The notes below the pieces were generated by a model that saw only the letters and a program-made list of their open reading frames with translations, was not told where the DNA came from and did not search any database. Shown one piece after another: positions 20,097 through 29,853 of a DNA stretch of 64,000 nucleotides. The stretch's first letter is position 1. Every line of letters starts with the position of its first letter. Source of the DNA: Streptomyces sp. P3 (GTDB taxonomy: Bacteria; Actinomycetota; Actinomycetes; Streptomycetales; Streptomycetaceae); NCBI GenBank assembly GCA_016893485.2, contig JAFEKX020000001.1:2976001-3040000 (forward strand), read 5' to 3'. A program made the position numbers and the translations under genes.

Positions 20097-20322
20097 GGGG
20101 CGGAGTCCCAGCCGGTCGAAGCGCCCCCTGAGCACCTCGGCCCCACAACGCTTCGCTTGATGACACACGGCGACCGTATGCGACCGTTGTGCGACCGTGC
20201 CCTGCCGATGCGCGACTTCCCTTGACCGAGCGCGGCCCTAACCTCGACCCGAACTCGGGTATCCCTGGAGGCTGTTGGGGGCATGACGCCTTCACCGGCC
20301 GCGCAACCCTGAGGAGGGGCAC

Positions 20323-21972
20323 GTGCTTGAGCCCGCGTACCAGGCGGACGTCGTCGTCGTGGGAGCCGGGGTCGCCGGACTCGCCGCGGCTCATCGGCTG
20401 ATCAGCGCAGGAGTAACGACCGTAGTCCTGGAGGCCGCCCCTTACGTGGGGGCCGTATGTCGACCGAGAAGGTCGACGGGTTCCGGCTCGACCGGATCGG
20501 ACAGTTCCTGTCCACCTCGTACCCCGAACTGCGCCTGACCCCGGGCCTGGACGCCCTGCTGCTGCGCCCCTTCGCCCCGGGCGTCCTCCTGCACAGCGAC
20601 GGCCGTCACCACCACGCGGGCACTCCGGCGCCCGGAGGGGCGCGTGGGGCGCACTCCACGCGGTACGCGCCCTGGCGAGCGCCCCCAGGCAGGGCGCGGT
20701 ACGGAAGGGGCCCGCTGTGGGGCGGCCCGGTGACGCGGGGACGCGGCGGCGCCTCCTGGGCCGCGGCGGCGGCAGGTGGCGGGGCAGCCCTCAAGGCCCG
20801 TACGGGAGAAGCGGACGGGGTCGTACCGGACCGGACCACGGCCCGGGGTTCCCTCAGGGGCCGGGCGAGTTCGCCGTGGGGCGGTCTGGCGCTCAGGGAC
20901 CGGGGCACCCCCGCCCTCAGGGCCCGGACGGACGCCTCCTCCTGGGGTGGCCCGACGGTCAACGAGCAGGCGGTGATCACCCGGAGTTCCCCGGCCGTGC
21001 CCAGGTCCCGGTCCGGCGCCCCGCTCGGCGGCCCCGTCGACCAGGCCCGCCTCGGCACCGCGCTGTCCCGGCTGGCGGCCACGCCCGTCGAACGCCTCCT
21101 CGCCCGGCCCGAGTCGGCAGCGGGACAGGCGCTCGCCGCCCGTGGCGTACCCGCACGCACCATCGACGGCTTCCTGCGCCCCCTGCTCGCCGCCCTGCTC
21201 TGCGACCCGGAGCTGACCACCTCCAGCCGTTGCGCGGACCTCGCGCTGCGCGCCTTCGCGGGCGGCCGGCTGTGTGTGCCGGAGGGCGGCGCGGAGATGC
21301 TGCCCGAGGTGCTCGCCGCCGCGCTGCCGCCGGGCACCGTACGCACCGGCGTGCGCGTGACGGCCGTGGCGACGACGTCGGTGACCACGGCCGAGCACGG
21401 CGAGATCCGGTGCCGGGCGGTGCTCGTCGCGACGGACGCGCGCGCGGCGGCCGAACTCCTGCCCGGCCTGCGTGTACCCGACTTCCACCCGGTGACGGTG
21501 GTCCACCACACGACCGACGACCCGCCCGCGACCGGCGCCGCGCTCCTCCTGGACTCCGACCGGGGCGGCCCGGTCGCCCACACGGCGATCGTCAGCGAAG
21601 TCGACCCGAGCCGCGCACCCGCGGGGCGCGCCCTCGTCTCCTCAACCGTCCTCGGCCCTCCCCCCACCGGACGTCGAGACCGCCGTACGCACCCATCTCT
21701 CCCGCCTCTACGGCACCTCGACCACCCGCTGGGAGACCCTCGCCGTCCACCACACCCCCACAGCCGTGCCCGTCATGCGCCCACCGCACGATCTACGGCG
21801 CCCCGTACGCCTGTTGGCCGGCCTCTACGTCTGCGGCGACCACCGCGACACGAGCACGGTGCAGGGAGCCCTGCACTCGGGACACCGGGCGTCGACGGCG
21901 ATCCTGAAGGACCTGGGCGCGGCGGGTTCGATGCACGCGGCGGAGCGGATGCGCACAACACAGGCCGCCTGA
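20323..21972 (+). CDS. FAD-dependent amine-oxidase-like oxidoreductase with unusual internal stretch
   Basis: The N-terminus VVVVGAGVAGLAAAHRLISAGV is an FAD dinucleotide-binding fold, followed by the RMSTEKVDGFRLDRIGQFL segment of the protoporphyrinogen oxidase/phytoene desaturase superfamily. After residue 105 a Gly/Pro/Arg-rich stretch of roughly 100 codons (about 20640-20990) interrupts homology, which resumes at VDQARLGTALSRLAATPVERLL. It continues GVPARTIDGFLRPLLAALLCDPEL to the FAD-contact C-terminus GLYVCGDHRDTSTVQGALHSG. Frameshifts lie near 20450 and 21665-21760. GTG start with GAGGAGGGGC upstream. Substrate unknown. Confidence 0.8.
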
Positions 21973-21989
21973 GATCTTTTGGGGGCGCG

Positions 21990-22030
21990 GGGAACTGCGC
22001 GACCGGCCACGACGGCGCCGCGCAGTTCCC
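21990..22030. terminator. Inverted repeat between convergent genes
   Basis: gggaactgcgcg (21990-22001) pairs perfectly with cgcgcagttccc (22019-22030) around a 17-base loop. It sits between the FAD oxidoreductase (ends 21972) and the convergent TPR regulator (ends 22050), so it can serve both strands. Each arm matches the dispersed gcgcagttccccgcgcc motif. Confidence 0.75.
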
Positions 22031-22049
22031 ACGAAGCGCAACCCGCGTC

Positions 22050-23486
22050 TCATCCGAACGCGGCGACCTTGTCGCGATACCCCCGCACCGGCGCCGCGTC
22101 CTTGTACGGCTCAAGCCGCCGCTCGAAGTCCCGCACATACTCGAGCGCCCGCACCGACCGCATCTCCGCGGCCTGCCCCGCCGCCTCCGCCCCCAACGCA
22201 CAGGCCTGATCAAGCTCCCCGAGCCCGAGCCGGGCGGAGGCGAGGACGACCCGGCAGAACAGCCGACTTCGGGCGAACGCGGGCGCCCGCAACTGCAACG
22301 ACCGCTCCGCATGCTGCGCGGCCGCCCGGAACTGCTGCAGATCCCGGTGCGCGTGCCCGAACTCGTCGGCGAGCTGCGCCTCGTCGAAGAACCGTGCCCA
22401 GTAAGGCACTTCGTCCCCCGCCCGCGCCGTCTCGAGCACGCTCGGCCCGCACGAGCGCCGACGTGCACGCCCGCACCTCCCCCGAGCACCCCGTGCGCCC
22501 GCGCCTCCACGGAGTGCAGCAGCGACTGCACGACGGGCGGCGCGCTGGTCCCCACCCCCTGCTGCGCCACCCGTGCGAGCTGCACGGCCTCGCGCCCGTG
22601 CCCGAGGTAGACGGCCTGCCGGCTCATGGTCATCAGCACGTACGAGCCGTAGGCCCGGTCCCCCGCGGCCTGCGAGAGCCGCAGCGCCTGCACGAAGTAC
22701 CGCTGCGCGAGCCCGTGCGCGGCGATGTCGTACGACGTCCAGCCCGCGAGCCGGGTGAGGTCGGCCGCCGCGGCGAACAGGCGCCGGCCGGTCTGCTCGC
22801 CGTAGGTGCCGCGCAGCATCGGCTCGGTCTCGTGCTCCAGGTAGCGCACGAGGGCCTGGCGGGCGTGGCCGCCGCCGTAGGCGTTGTCGAGGGTGCGGAA
22901 GAGTTCGCCGACCGAGCGGAGGGCGGCGATGTCGCCGCCGGTGACCTTCTGTCCCGGCCCGCGCTCGGCGGCCTGGCCGCGCTGGCGGGGACGACGGGGC
23001 GGCCCTGCGGGGGCACCCGGTTCGCGGGTTCGGCGCGGCCGACCCGGTCGTCGGCGCGGCCGATCAGCCAGTCCCGGCTGGGCACCACGAGCCCGGCCGG
23101 GGTGAAGGCGATCTTCCGCAGCTCGGCGTGGCTGCCGGAGTCCTTGCGCCACAGCCCGCTGACGATGTCGACGGCCTCCTCGGGGTCGCGGCGAACTCGA
23201 GCCCGGCGTACACCGGCGCGCAGGCGTCCAGCCCGAGGTCCTGGGCGGTGAGCCGGCGGCCGAGCCTGCGGGTGAAGACCTCGGCGATGAGGGCGGGCGT
23301 GGTGCCTCTGGGCTGCTGGCCGCGCAGCCACCGGGTGACGGATGTCTTGTCGTATCTGAGGTCGAGTCCGTGCTCCAGACCGAGCTGGTCCACGCGACGG
23401 GCGAGACCTGCGTTGGAGAACCCCGCTTCTGCGATGAGCGCGGCGAGCTGACGGTTGGGAGTGCGCTGCGCGGGTCGTTCCGTCAT
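22050..23486 (-). CDS. NsdA-like helix-turn-helix/TPR transcriptional regulator (frameshifted)
   Basis: A regulator of about 480 residues. The N-terminal segment MTERPAQRTPNRQLAALIAEAGFSNAGLARRVDQLG, then YDKTSVTRWLRGQQPRGTTPALIAEVF, is an XRE-like DNA-binding domain. A long helical TPR-like region follows (ALVRYLEHETEP, RLAGWTSYDIAAHGLAQRYFVQALRLSQAAGD, AVQLARVAQQG, AERSLQLRAPAFARSRLFCRVVLASARLGLGELDQAC). The end is GYRDKVAAFG. Relatives such as NsdA act as negative regulators of differentiation and antibiotics in Streptomyces; assignment here is to the family, not that function. Frame changes near 23195, 22980, 22470 and 22435. Confidence 0.82.
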
Positions 23487-23770
23487 CTGCGGTGCGGTCT
23501 CCTGCCTTTCGGGCCCCGGCAGAGGCCGATGCGGCCACTGCCTGCCCGGATTGCCTGTGAGCAGCCCTTTTGGCCTCGTGAACGGCGCGAATGTAGCGGA
23601 GCGTAAGCATCCCGTCGCACATTCCGACGTGCATTCATCCGATCGTGTGAGGATTGGTCGTAGGGCTGACGGTCCCGGCCGCCCGGTGGGCTGTCAGCGG
23701 TCGGTCGTACAGTGGCGTAGGCATGTTTCGTGCCTTACGACTCATAGGTGCTGCTGAGGAGGCGCTTGCC

Positions 23771-24587
23771 GTGGGTGAGTTGCGGTTCGTCCGGTTGGGC
23801 TTCGGCGCGGAGGCCGTCGAGTACCAGGAGGCGTGGGACGAGCAGCGCCGGGTGCACGCGGCCCGTTTCGCGGACGATGTCCCCGACACCGTGCTCCTGC
23901 TGGAACACCCGCCGGTCTACACGGCGGGCCGCCGCACCAGGACAACGAGCGCCCGCTCGACGGCACCCCGGTGATCGACGTCGACCGCGGCGGCAAGATC
24001 ACCTGGCACGGCCCCGGCCAGCTCGTCGGCTACCCGATCCAGAAACTGCCCCGCCCGGTGGACGTCGTCGCGCACGTACGACGCCTGGAGGAGGCGCTGA
24101 TCCGGGTGTGCGCGGAGTTCGGCGTGGAGACCAGCCGGGTCGAGGGCCGCAGCGGGGTCTGGATCCTCGGCGACCCGGTCGAGCAGCGCCCGTCGCTCGG
24201 CGGCCTCTCCCTCGACTTCGACCCCGTCTGCACGACGAGGAGTTCGACCCCCGCATGAACGGCCCGGAGTACGCCCCCTCGAACGCGGGCCAGCGCCGCG
24301 AGGACCGCAAGATCGCCGCGATCGGCATCCGCGTCGCCAAGGGCGTCACGATGCACGGCTTCGCCCTGAACGTGAACCCCGACAACCGCTGGTTCGACCG
24401 CATCATCCCGTGCGGCATCCGCGACGCGGGCGTGGCGTCACTGGCGGCGGAACTGGGCCGCGACGTGACGATCACCGAGGTCCTGCCGGTGGTCGAGCGG
24501 CACCTGAAGGACGTACTGGAGCACGCGGACCTGAAGCCGCGGGAGATCGAGAAGACACCAGCGGCTGTCAGCCCGTCCGGCGCCTGA
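23771..24587 (+). CDS. lipB: Octanoyl-[ACP]:protein N-octanoyltransferase
   Basis: LipB moves octanoate from acyl carrier protein to lipoyl domains, the first step of lipoate assembly, in the cytosol. Signature segments: [18 protein letters not shown], the [18 protein letters not shown] motif, and the catalytic Lys and Cys in [23 protein letters not shown] and IIPCGI. GTG at 23771 gives [11 protein letters not shown], matching the family start. Losses of one C near 23937 and 24233 restore to 272 residues. It precedes lipA by about 200 bases and supplies the cofactor used by the sucB product upstream. Confidence 0.94.
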
Positions 24588-24649
24588 GCGATGCCTCGGG
24601 CATAAATCGGCCCGTCCGACGTTGCCTTGAAGGCGGGGCCGACCTGAAG

Positions 24650-24690
24650 CAGCCCGTCCGGCGTTCGAGGACGAGGCCCTTTCGGGGCCG
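24650..24690. repeat. Dispersed intergenic repeat, copy 2
   Basis: cagcccgtccggcgttcgag with gacgaggccctttcggggcc matches 11982-12022 almost exactly. Partial copies of its first half (gcccgtccggcgcctgag, cggcccgtccgacgtt) lie just upstream, overlapping the end of lipB at about 24570-24625, so the block looks amplified locally. It occupies the lipB-lipA gap. Confidence 0.7.
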
Positions 24691-24794
24691 GGGGTCCGGG
24701 GCGCAGCCCCAGGGGGTCAGCACCAGCACCGGGCATTCAAATCAACGGGCGTACCCTTAAGGGCGCCGAAGAATCAATCGCTAGGGAGCCCATC

Positions 24795-25783
24795 GTGTCC
24801 GCAGTCGCACCCGACGGACGCAAGATGCTGCGCCTGGAGGTCCGGAACGCCCAGACCCCCATCGAGCGCAAGCCCGAGTGGATCAAGACCCGGGCGAAAA
24901 TGGGTCCCGAGTACACGAAGATGCAGGCGCTCGTGAAGAGCGAGGGTCTGCACACGGTCTGCCAGGAAGCCGGCTGCCCCAACATCTACGAGTGCTGGGA
25001 GGACCGCGAGGCGACCTTCCTCATCGGCGGCGACCAGTGCACCCGGCGGTGCGACTTCTGCCAGATCGACACCGGCAAGCCCGAGGCCCTGGACCGCGAC
25101 GAACCGCGCCGGGTGGGCGAGTCCGTCGTCACGATGGACCTGAACTACGCCACGATCACCGGCGTCGCCCGCGACGACCTGGAGGACGGCGGCGCCTGGC
25201 TGTACGCGGAGACGGTCCGCCAGATCCACGAGCAGACGTCGTCCCGCGAGGCCGGCCGCACCAAGGTCGAGCTCCTCGCCCCCGACTTCAACGCCGTCCC
25301 GGAGCAGCTCGCCGAGGTCTTCTCCTCGCGCCCCGAGGTCTTCGCGCACAACGTCGAGACGGTCCCCGCATCTTCAAGCGCATCCGCCCGGGCTTCCGCT
25401 ACGACCGCTCGCTCAAGGTCATCACCGAGGCCCGCGACTACGGTCTGGTCACGAAGTCGAACCTGATCCTCGGCATGGGCGAGACCCGCGAGGAGGTCAG
25501 TGAGGCGCTGCGCCAACTGCACGAGGCGGGCTGCGAGTTGGTGACCATCACGCAGTACCTGCGGCCGTCGGTGCGGCACCACCCCGTGGAGCGCTGGGTG
25601 AAGCCGCACGAGTTCGTCGAGCTCAAGGAGGAGGCCGACCAGATCGGCTTCTCCGGCGTCATGTCCGGCCCGCTGGTGCGCTCGTCGTACCGCGCCGGGC
25701 GGCTGTACCAGATGGCGATCGAGCAGCGTCAGTCAGCCGCTCCGCAGCGGGGCGGCGCGTACGTGGCCTCGCAGGCGGTCTGA
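24795..25783 (+). CDS. lipA: Lipoyl synthase (radical SAM)
   Basis: LipA inserts two sulfurs into octanoyl groups on lipoyl domains using two 4Fe-4S clusters. The auxiliary-cluster motif is [12 protein letters not shown] (Cys56, 61, 67); the radical SAM motif is CTRRCDFC (Cys82, 86, 89). Later conserved elements are [28 protein letters not shown] and the C-terminal [16 protein letters not shown] at 24795 gives [19 protein letters not shown]. One C is missing near 25369, giving 329 residues after repair. Confidence 0.95.
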
Positions 25784-25850
25784 TCCCGGCCGCTCCCGGG
25801 CTGTGTGAATTCGCGCACAAGCGGCTACTCGCGGGTAATAGACGTCACCA

Positions 25851-25899
25851 ACGCGGCCCTGACCGTCCTCGCAGTTGAGGGCGCCCATCAGGGCCGCGT
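25851..25899 (+). terminator. Hairpin terminator after lipA
   Basis: acgcggccctga (25851-25862) pairs perfectly with tcagggccgcgt (25888-25899) around a 25-base loop, about 70 bases after the lipA stop. Confidence 0.7.
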
Positions 25900-26034
25900 C
25901 AGCGTTTGGGCCATCCGCATCAAGGCTTCATTGGCGTTTGACCGGTCGGTCACGCCCTGGTAACACCAAACAGTGACACTGGACTCACAGCACGTAGACC
26001 CTTTCCCAGAGCCGTTCCGAGGGGGACCTTCACC

Positions 26035-26235
26035 ATGCAGGCCGCGCCCGTTCGCGCCACCGCCATCCCGTCCTTCACCGACGCACTGCGCGCGGTCGAG
26101 TCGCTGCTGCTGAGCAGCGGCCAGCGGACCGCCCGCCGCAACGCGTGGACCTCCGTCCTGGAGGACCGCCGCCGCGCCAAGGACCGGGTCGAGGCACAGC
26201 TCGTCATCGAGCAGGCCCTCACCTCCCACTCCTGA
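26035..26235 (+). CDS. Small conserved Streptomyces protein, function unknown
   Basis: An intact 66-residue ORF beginning MQAAPVRATAIPSFTDALRAVESLLLSSG and ending QLVIEQALTSHS. It is charged (RRNAWTSVLEDRRRAKDRVEAQ), with no signal or membrane helix and predicted helical. Codon third positions are strongly G/C, and GAGGGGG lies 12 bases upstream. Its place between lipA and DUF4191 matches a small gene I recall in the same position in other streptomycetes. Function unknown. Confidence 0.75.
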   Translation: MQAAPVRATAIPSFTDALRAVESLLLSSGQRTARRNAWTSVLEDRRRAKDRVEAQLVIEQALTSHS

Positions 26236-26294
26236 TTCGCCGCCCTTCGGGCACCGCCGTCGTCGGCGCTCCGGGAGCCACGTAGACTCTTCGC

Positions 26295-26998
26295 ATGGCG
26301 AGGAAGGACACGACAGCGGACAACGCTGCGAACCCCGGGCGACTCAAGCAGATCGCTCTGACCTACAAGATGACCCGCAAGGCCGACAAGACGATCGGCC
26401 TTGTACTCGCGGCTGTCGGAATCGTCACCTTCGGTGTCTTCCTCGCGATCGGCTTCTTGCTCGGGCACCCCATCTATCTGGGCATTCTCGGCCTCCTGCT
26501 CGCCTTCCTCGCGTCGGCGATCGTCTTCGGACGCCGGGCCGAGCGGGCCGCCTTCGGGCAGATGGAGGGCCAGCCGGGCGCGGCCGCCGCGGTTCTGGAC
26601 AACATCGGCCGGGGCTGGACGACCACTCCGGCGGTGGCGATGAACCGCAGCCAGGACGTGGTGCACCGCGCGGTCGGCAAGGCCGGCATCGTCCTGGTGG
26701 CCGAGGGCAACCCGAACCGGGTGAAGTCCCTCCTGGCCGCCGAGAAGCGGAAGATGGCCCGCATCGTCGCGGACGTCCCGGTGCACGACGTGATGGTCGG
26801 CACCGGCGAGGGCCAGATCCCCTGAAGAAGGTCCGCACGACGATGCTGAAGCTCCCGCGCGTCCTGACGGGCCCGCAGGTGACGGCGACCAACGACCGCC
26901 TCCGCGCGATGGGCGACCTGATGAGCAACATGCCGCTCCCCAAGGGCCCGATGCCGAAGGGCATGAAACTCCCCAAGGGCGGCGGCAAGGCCCGCTGA
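26295..26998 (+). CDS. DUF4191 membrane protein
   Basis: A protein of about 234 residues starting MARKDTTADNAANPGRLKQIALTYKMTRKADK. Two adjacent membrane helices follow (IGLVLAAVGIVTFGVFLAIGFLLG and YLGILGLLLAFLASAIVFG). The cytosolic part contains EGQPGAAAAVLDNIGRGWTTTPAVAMNRSQDVVHRAVGKAGIVLVAEG, and a Pro/Lys/Met repeat tail (PKGPMPKGMKLPKGGGKAR). One C is missing near 26820 (atcccctgaag). The family is restricted to Actinobacteria and has no assigned function. Confidence 0.87.
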
Positions 26999-27018
26999 CA
27001 CCCCCGCATTTCGACTTC

Positions 27019-27065
27019 TACGACGAAGGGGCGACCGGATCCGATCCGGTCGCCCCTTCGTCGTA
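27019..27065. terminator. Near-perfect long inverted repeat between convergent genes
   Basis: A 23-base arm tacgacgaaggggcgaccgg plus atc (27019-27041) is followed by one base and its exact complement to 27065. It lies 20 bases after the DUF4191 stop and 15 bases before the flavin reductase stop on the other strand, so it is placed as a bidirectional terminator. Confidence 0.85.
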
Positions 27066-27079
27066 AGCGAGCCGCCCCC

Positions 27080-27596
27080 TCAGGCGAGCGTCCTGAACCC
27101 CGGTCGTAATACACCATCGGGGCCCCCTCCCCAGCCGCACGCCCGTCACCCTGCCGATCAGGACCGTGTGGTCTCCGGCCGGGTGGCGGGCGTGGGCGGT
27201 GCAGTCGAGTTCGGAGAGGGCGCGGTCGACCGTGGGCAGCCCGCCCGGGCCGGGGCTCAGGCCGCCCGGGGCGAACTTGTCGGTGCCCTTGGTGGCGAAG
27301 CGCATGGCGAGGGGCCGGTGGGAGGGGGCCAGCACGCTGACGGCGAAGCGGTCGCACCGGCCGAACGACGGCGCCGAGTCGGCCGAGTTGGCCAGGCAGA
27401 CCAGGATCATCGGCGGCTCCAGCGACACCGAGCAGAACGAGCTGGCCGTGAAACCTCGGGGCGTGCCGTCCTCGCCGCACGTGGTCACCACCACGACACC
27501 GGAGGGGAAACGGGCCATCGCGGCCCGGAAATCCTCGGGCGCCGCAGGGGCCCGTTCGGTTTCGAGTACGTCGACTACGTCCTGACGCTCCGGCAT
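27080..27596 (-). CDS. Flavin reductase-like protein (HsaB/DIM6 family)
   Basis: A split-barrel FMN/FAD reductase of about 172 residues that would supply reduced flavin to a partner oxygenase. Segments: FRAAMARFPSGVVVVTTCGEDGTPRGFTASSFCSVSLEPPMILVCL, FAVSVLA, and HTVLIGRVTGVRLG near the end. Two small frame corrections near 27115-27125 restore the C-terminus PMVYYDRGFRTLA. ATG at 27596 (MPERQDVVDVLE) is chosen; an in-frame ATG at 27698 would add 34 residues of non-conserved sequence. It lies downstream of an acyl-CoA-dehydrogenase-fold oxygenase on the same strand. Confidence 0.85.
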
Positions 27597-27922
27597 GACG
27601 GTGCACCACCTGTCGGGCCTCACGGCAGAGGCCACCGCGGTTTCAGCAGCCTCGGGACACCTCGGATGCGGCTCACCGACAGTGATCGGGATCGTCACCC
27701 GGGTCCAGATCGACTATGCGGGCAGCGGGGCGGGGCGGCAACCGGGGCGGCGGCCCGACCAGGAACTGAGCGGTGCCTGACCGGCGACCGTGCGGTGACC
27801 AGCGAGGTGGCGGGGACGGGGGCCGCTCGCCCGAGCGACGCCCCCTCGGCAACTGGCAACCCGGGCCCGCTCAGCACACGGCATCAGTCCCCGCCCAGCC
27901 GCCCACACCCCAGCACCTCCTC
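27597..27922. other. Intergenic gap inside the monooxygenase pair
   Basis: About 325 bases with no supported gene. Open frames on the plus strand here have poor codon use. A separate promoter for the flavin reductase may lie here; no clear element is seen. Confidence 0.4.
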
Positions 27923-29096
27923 TCACCTCACCGAACCACCCCCACCCTCCTCCCCCGACAACGCCCACGCCCCGTACGCGGCCCCCGCCGTCTCGAACGA
28001 CAGCGCGACATGTGACGCCGCGCAGTTCACGTCACGCCAGAACCGCTGGACCGGGTCCGACGAGGACTGCCCGGACGTGCCGCTCGTGCGGAAGACGCGG
28101 TCGACGGCGGAGACGAGGAGTTCCACGGCGAGGGCGAGGTCCCGCGCACCCCGGACCGTCTCCTCGCCGCCGGGTGGGCGTTCCGTGCCGTCGGCGACCC
28201 CTGCCGTACGGAGGATCAGGAGTTCGGCGGCGTCGACCTCCGCCGCCGAGCGGGCGAGGGCGACCTGGGTCGAGGGCTGTTCGCCGACGGCACGGCCACG
28301 GCGGTCGACGCGGGCGCCGGTTCGCGCGATCCAGGCCCGCAGCGCGCCCCGGGCCGCGCCGACGAGCGGGGCGGCGAACGGCAGCGCGTTCACCGCGTGC
28401 ATCGGCACGATGTGGCAGCGGGCGTCCGAGGCGGGTGCGCGGCCGGCGTGCACCACCGAGCGGGCCAGAGTGCGGTGTTCGGGCACGAAGGCGTCCGCGA
28501 GGACCAGCGTGTCGCTGCCGGTCCCGCGCATCCCCACGGTGAACCAGCTGTCCTCGATGGTGAAGTCGGTCCGCGGCACGGCGAAGAACCGCACCTCGGG
28601 GCGTACGTCGGGATCCTGCGGGCCCTCCGCCGGCACCGCCGCGCAGGCCAGCGCCCAGTCGGCGAAGTGCACCCCGCTGATGTACTTCCACTCCCCCGCT
28701 CAGCAGCCAGCCCCCGGCCACGGGCTCCGCCTTGCCGGACGGCATGAGCGCGCCGGCCAGCAGCGCGTCCGGGCCGTCCACCCAGATCTCCGCCTGCCCC
28801 TCCTCGGGGAGGAACGCCGCGTACCGCCCGGCGTACGCGGCCAGCGAGGCCGCCCACCCCGCCGACGTACAGCCCTCGCCCACCAGGCCGACCGCGGCGG
28901 TCAGTTCGGCGAAACCACCGGCCTCGCCGCCATGGGCCACCGGCACGAAGTGCCGCGCGAACCCGGCGTCCAGCACCGCCCGCACCACCTCGGGCGAGAG
29001 CCGCCGCGCGGTCTCCGCCTCCTCCGCGTGCCGGGCCGCGACCTCCGCGACCACCGGCGCCCGGGACACGATCGTCGACTTGTCACCTTGCGGCAT
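27923..29096 (-). CDS. Flavin-dependent monooxygenase of the acyl-CoA dehydrogenase fold (HsaA-like)
   Basis: About 391 residues beginning MPQGDKSTIVSRAPVVAEVAARHAEEAETARRLSPEVV. The N-terminal helical domain (LDAGFARHFVPVAHGG), middle domain (FTIEDSWFTVGMRGTGSDTLVLADAFVPEH) and C-terminal helical domain (AASHVALSFETAGAAYGAWAL) match the HsaA/DszC-type group D monooxygenases rather than true dehydrogenases. A frame change near 28695 joins WLLSG to WKYISGVHFADWALACAAVP. With the flavin reductase gene it forms a plausible two-component monooxygenase; the substrate, perhaps aromatic or steroid-like, cannot be told. Confidence 0.82.
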
Positions 29097-29186
29097 CCTG
29101 CCCACCACCTCCGTCGGGAACGGCGAGAGTGTCCCCGGCCGCACCCGCCCCCGACCGCACCCCGGTCCGAGACCACCCGACCGGCA

Positions 29187-29226
29187 CGGAAAAGGGACAC
29201 CCGGAGCGGAAAACGGGCACCCGGCA
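29187..29226. repeat. Tandem 20-bp direct repeat upstream of the HsaA-like gene
   Basis: cggaaaagggacacccggag (29187-29206) is followed immediately by cggaaaacgggcacccggca (29207-29226), 17 of 20 identical. It lies about 90-130 bases upstream of the HsaA-like start on its own promoter side and could be a regulator binding site. Confidence 0.5.
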
Positions 29227-29268
29227 CGGCAGAGGGGCGCCCGGTTCACCCGGGCGCCCCCTCTGCCG
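29227..29268 (-). terminator. Hairpin downstream of the RDD gene
   Basis: cggcagaggggcgcccgg (29227-29244) pairs with ccgggcgccccctctgccg (29250-29268) with a single bulged C. It is about 50 bases beyond the stop of the minus-strand RDD gene. Confidence 0.75.
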
Positions 29269-29320
29269 TACGACTGACGGCGGTCGTACGACTGACCGCG
29301 CTGACTTCTTCTACGGCCCC

Positions 29321-29821
29321 TCAGATCCGGACTTCGACCGTGCGCGCCAGCCGGTCGTGCAGCCCGCGCCCGTCCCGGTCCCAGACGAGGGCCGGGATCG
29401 CGACGCAGAGGAGGGCGGTGCGGAGCAGGGTGCGGAGGAAGTGGGGGCGGCCGGTGTCGAGGGCGAGGACGCGGAGGCCGAAGAGGCGCTTGCCCGGGGT
29501 GAAGCCGATCGTGCCGACCGTGAGGACGCTCAGGACGAAGAAGACGAGGAGCGCCCAGTTGCCGGTCGCACCCGGCTTGTAGCCGTGGGTGACCAGGCCG
29601 TATGCGATCAGCAGGCACAGACCCCAGTCGACGACGAGGGCGCCGAGGCGGCGGCCGGGGCGGGCGATCGAACCGGGGCCCTGCTCGGGCAGACCGAGCT
29701 GTTCGCCGCGGTAACCGAAGTCGACACCTGCTCGCTCCGCGGCCTCGCGGGGCCCGGAGAGCCATGAGCCGATTGCATCCCTGTTGTCCACCCGTCCACG
29801 GTACTGCCCGCGTTCTGCCAT
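29321..29821 (-). CDS. RDD-family membrane protein
   Basis: Complete, 166 residues. An N-terminal soluble stretch (residues 1-50) precedes the RDD domain: ARPGRRLGALVVDWGLCLLIAYGL, then a second and third helix (NWALLVFFVLSVLTVGTIGF), then FTPGKRLFGLRVLALDTGRP and HDRLARTVEV. The first helix carries Arg and Asp as the family name requires, although spaced R-LGALVVD. A downstream GTG (VDNRDAIGSWL) is an alternative start. It is divergent from glnA. Function unknown; some RDD proteins are transporters. Confidence 0.87.
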   Translation of the reverse strand: MAERGQYRGRVDNRDAIGSWLSGPREAAERAGVDFGYRGEQLGLPEQGPGSIARPGRRLGALVVDWGLCLLIAYGLVTHGYKPGATGNWALLVFFVLSVLTVGTIGFTPGKRLFGLRVLALDTGRPHFLRTLLRTALLCVAIPALVWDRDGRGLHDRLARTVEVRI

Positions 29822-29853
29822 GCGGACAGGAGGGGCCAGGGGGCCGGGACCGG

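Noticed and set aside
27168..29582. An 804-codon open frame on the plus strand
   Set aside because: It is antisense to the flavin reductase, HsaA-like and RDD genes, with Ser/Arg/Pro-rich sequence and no domain.
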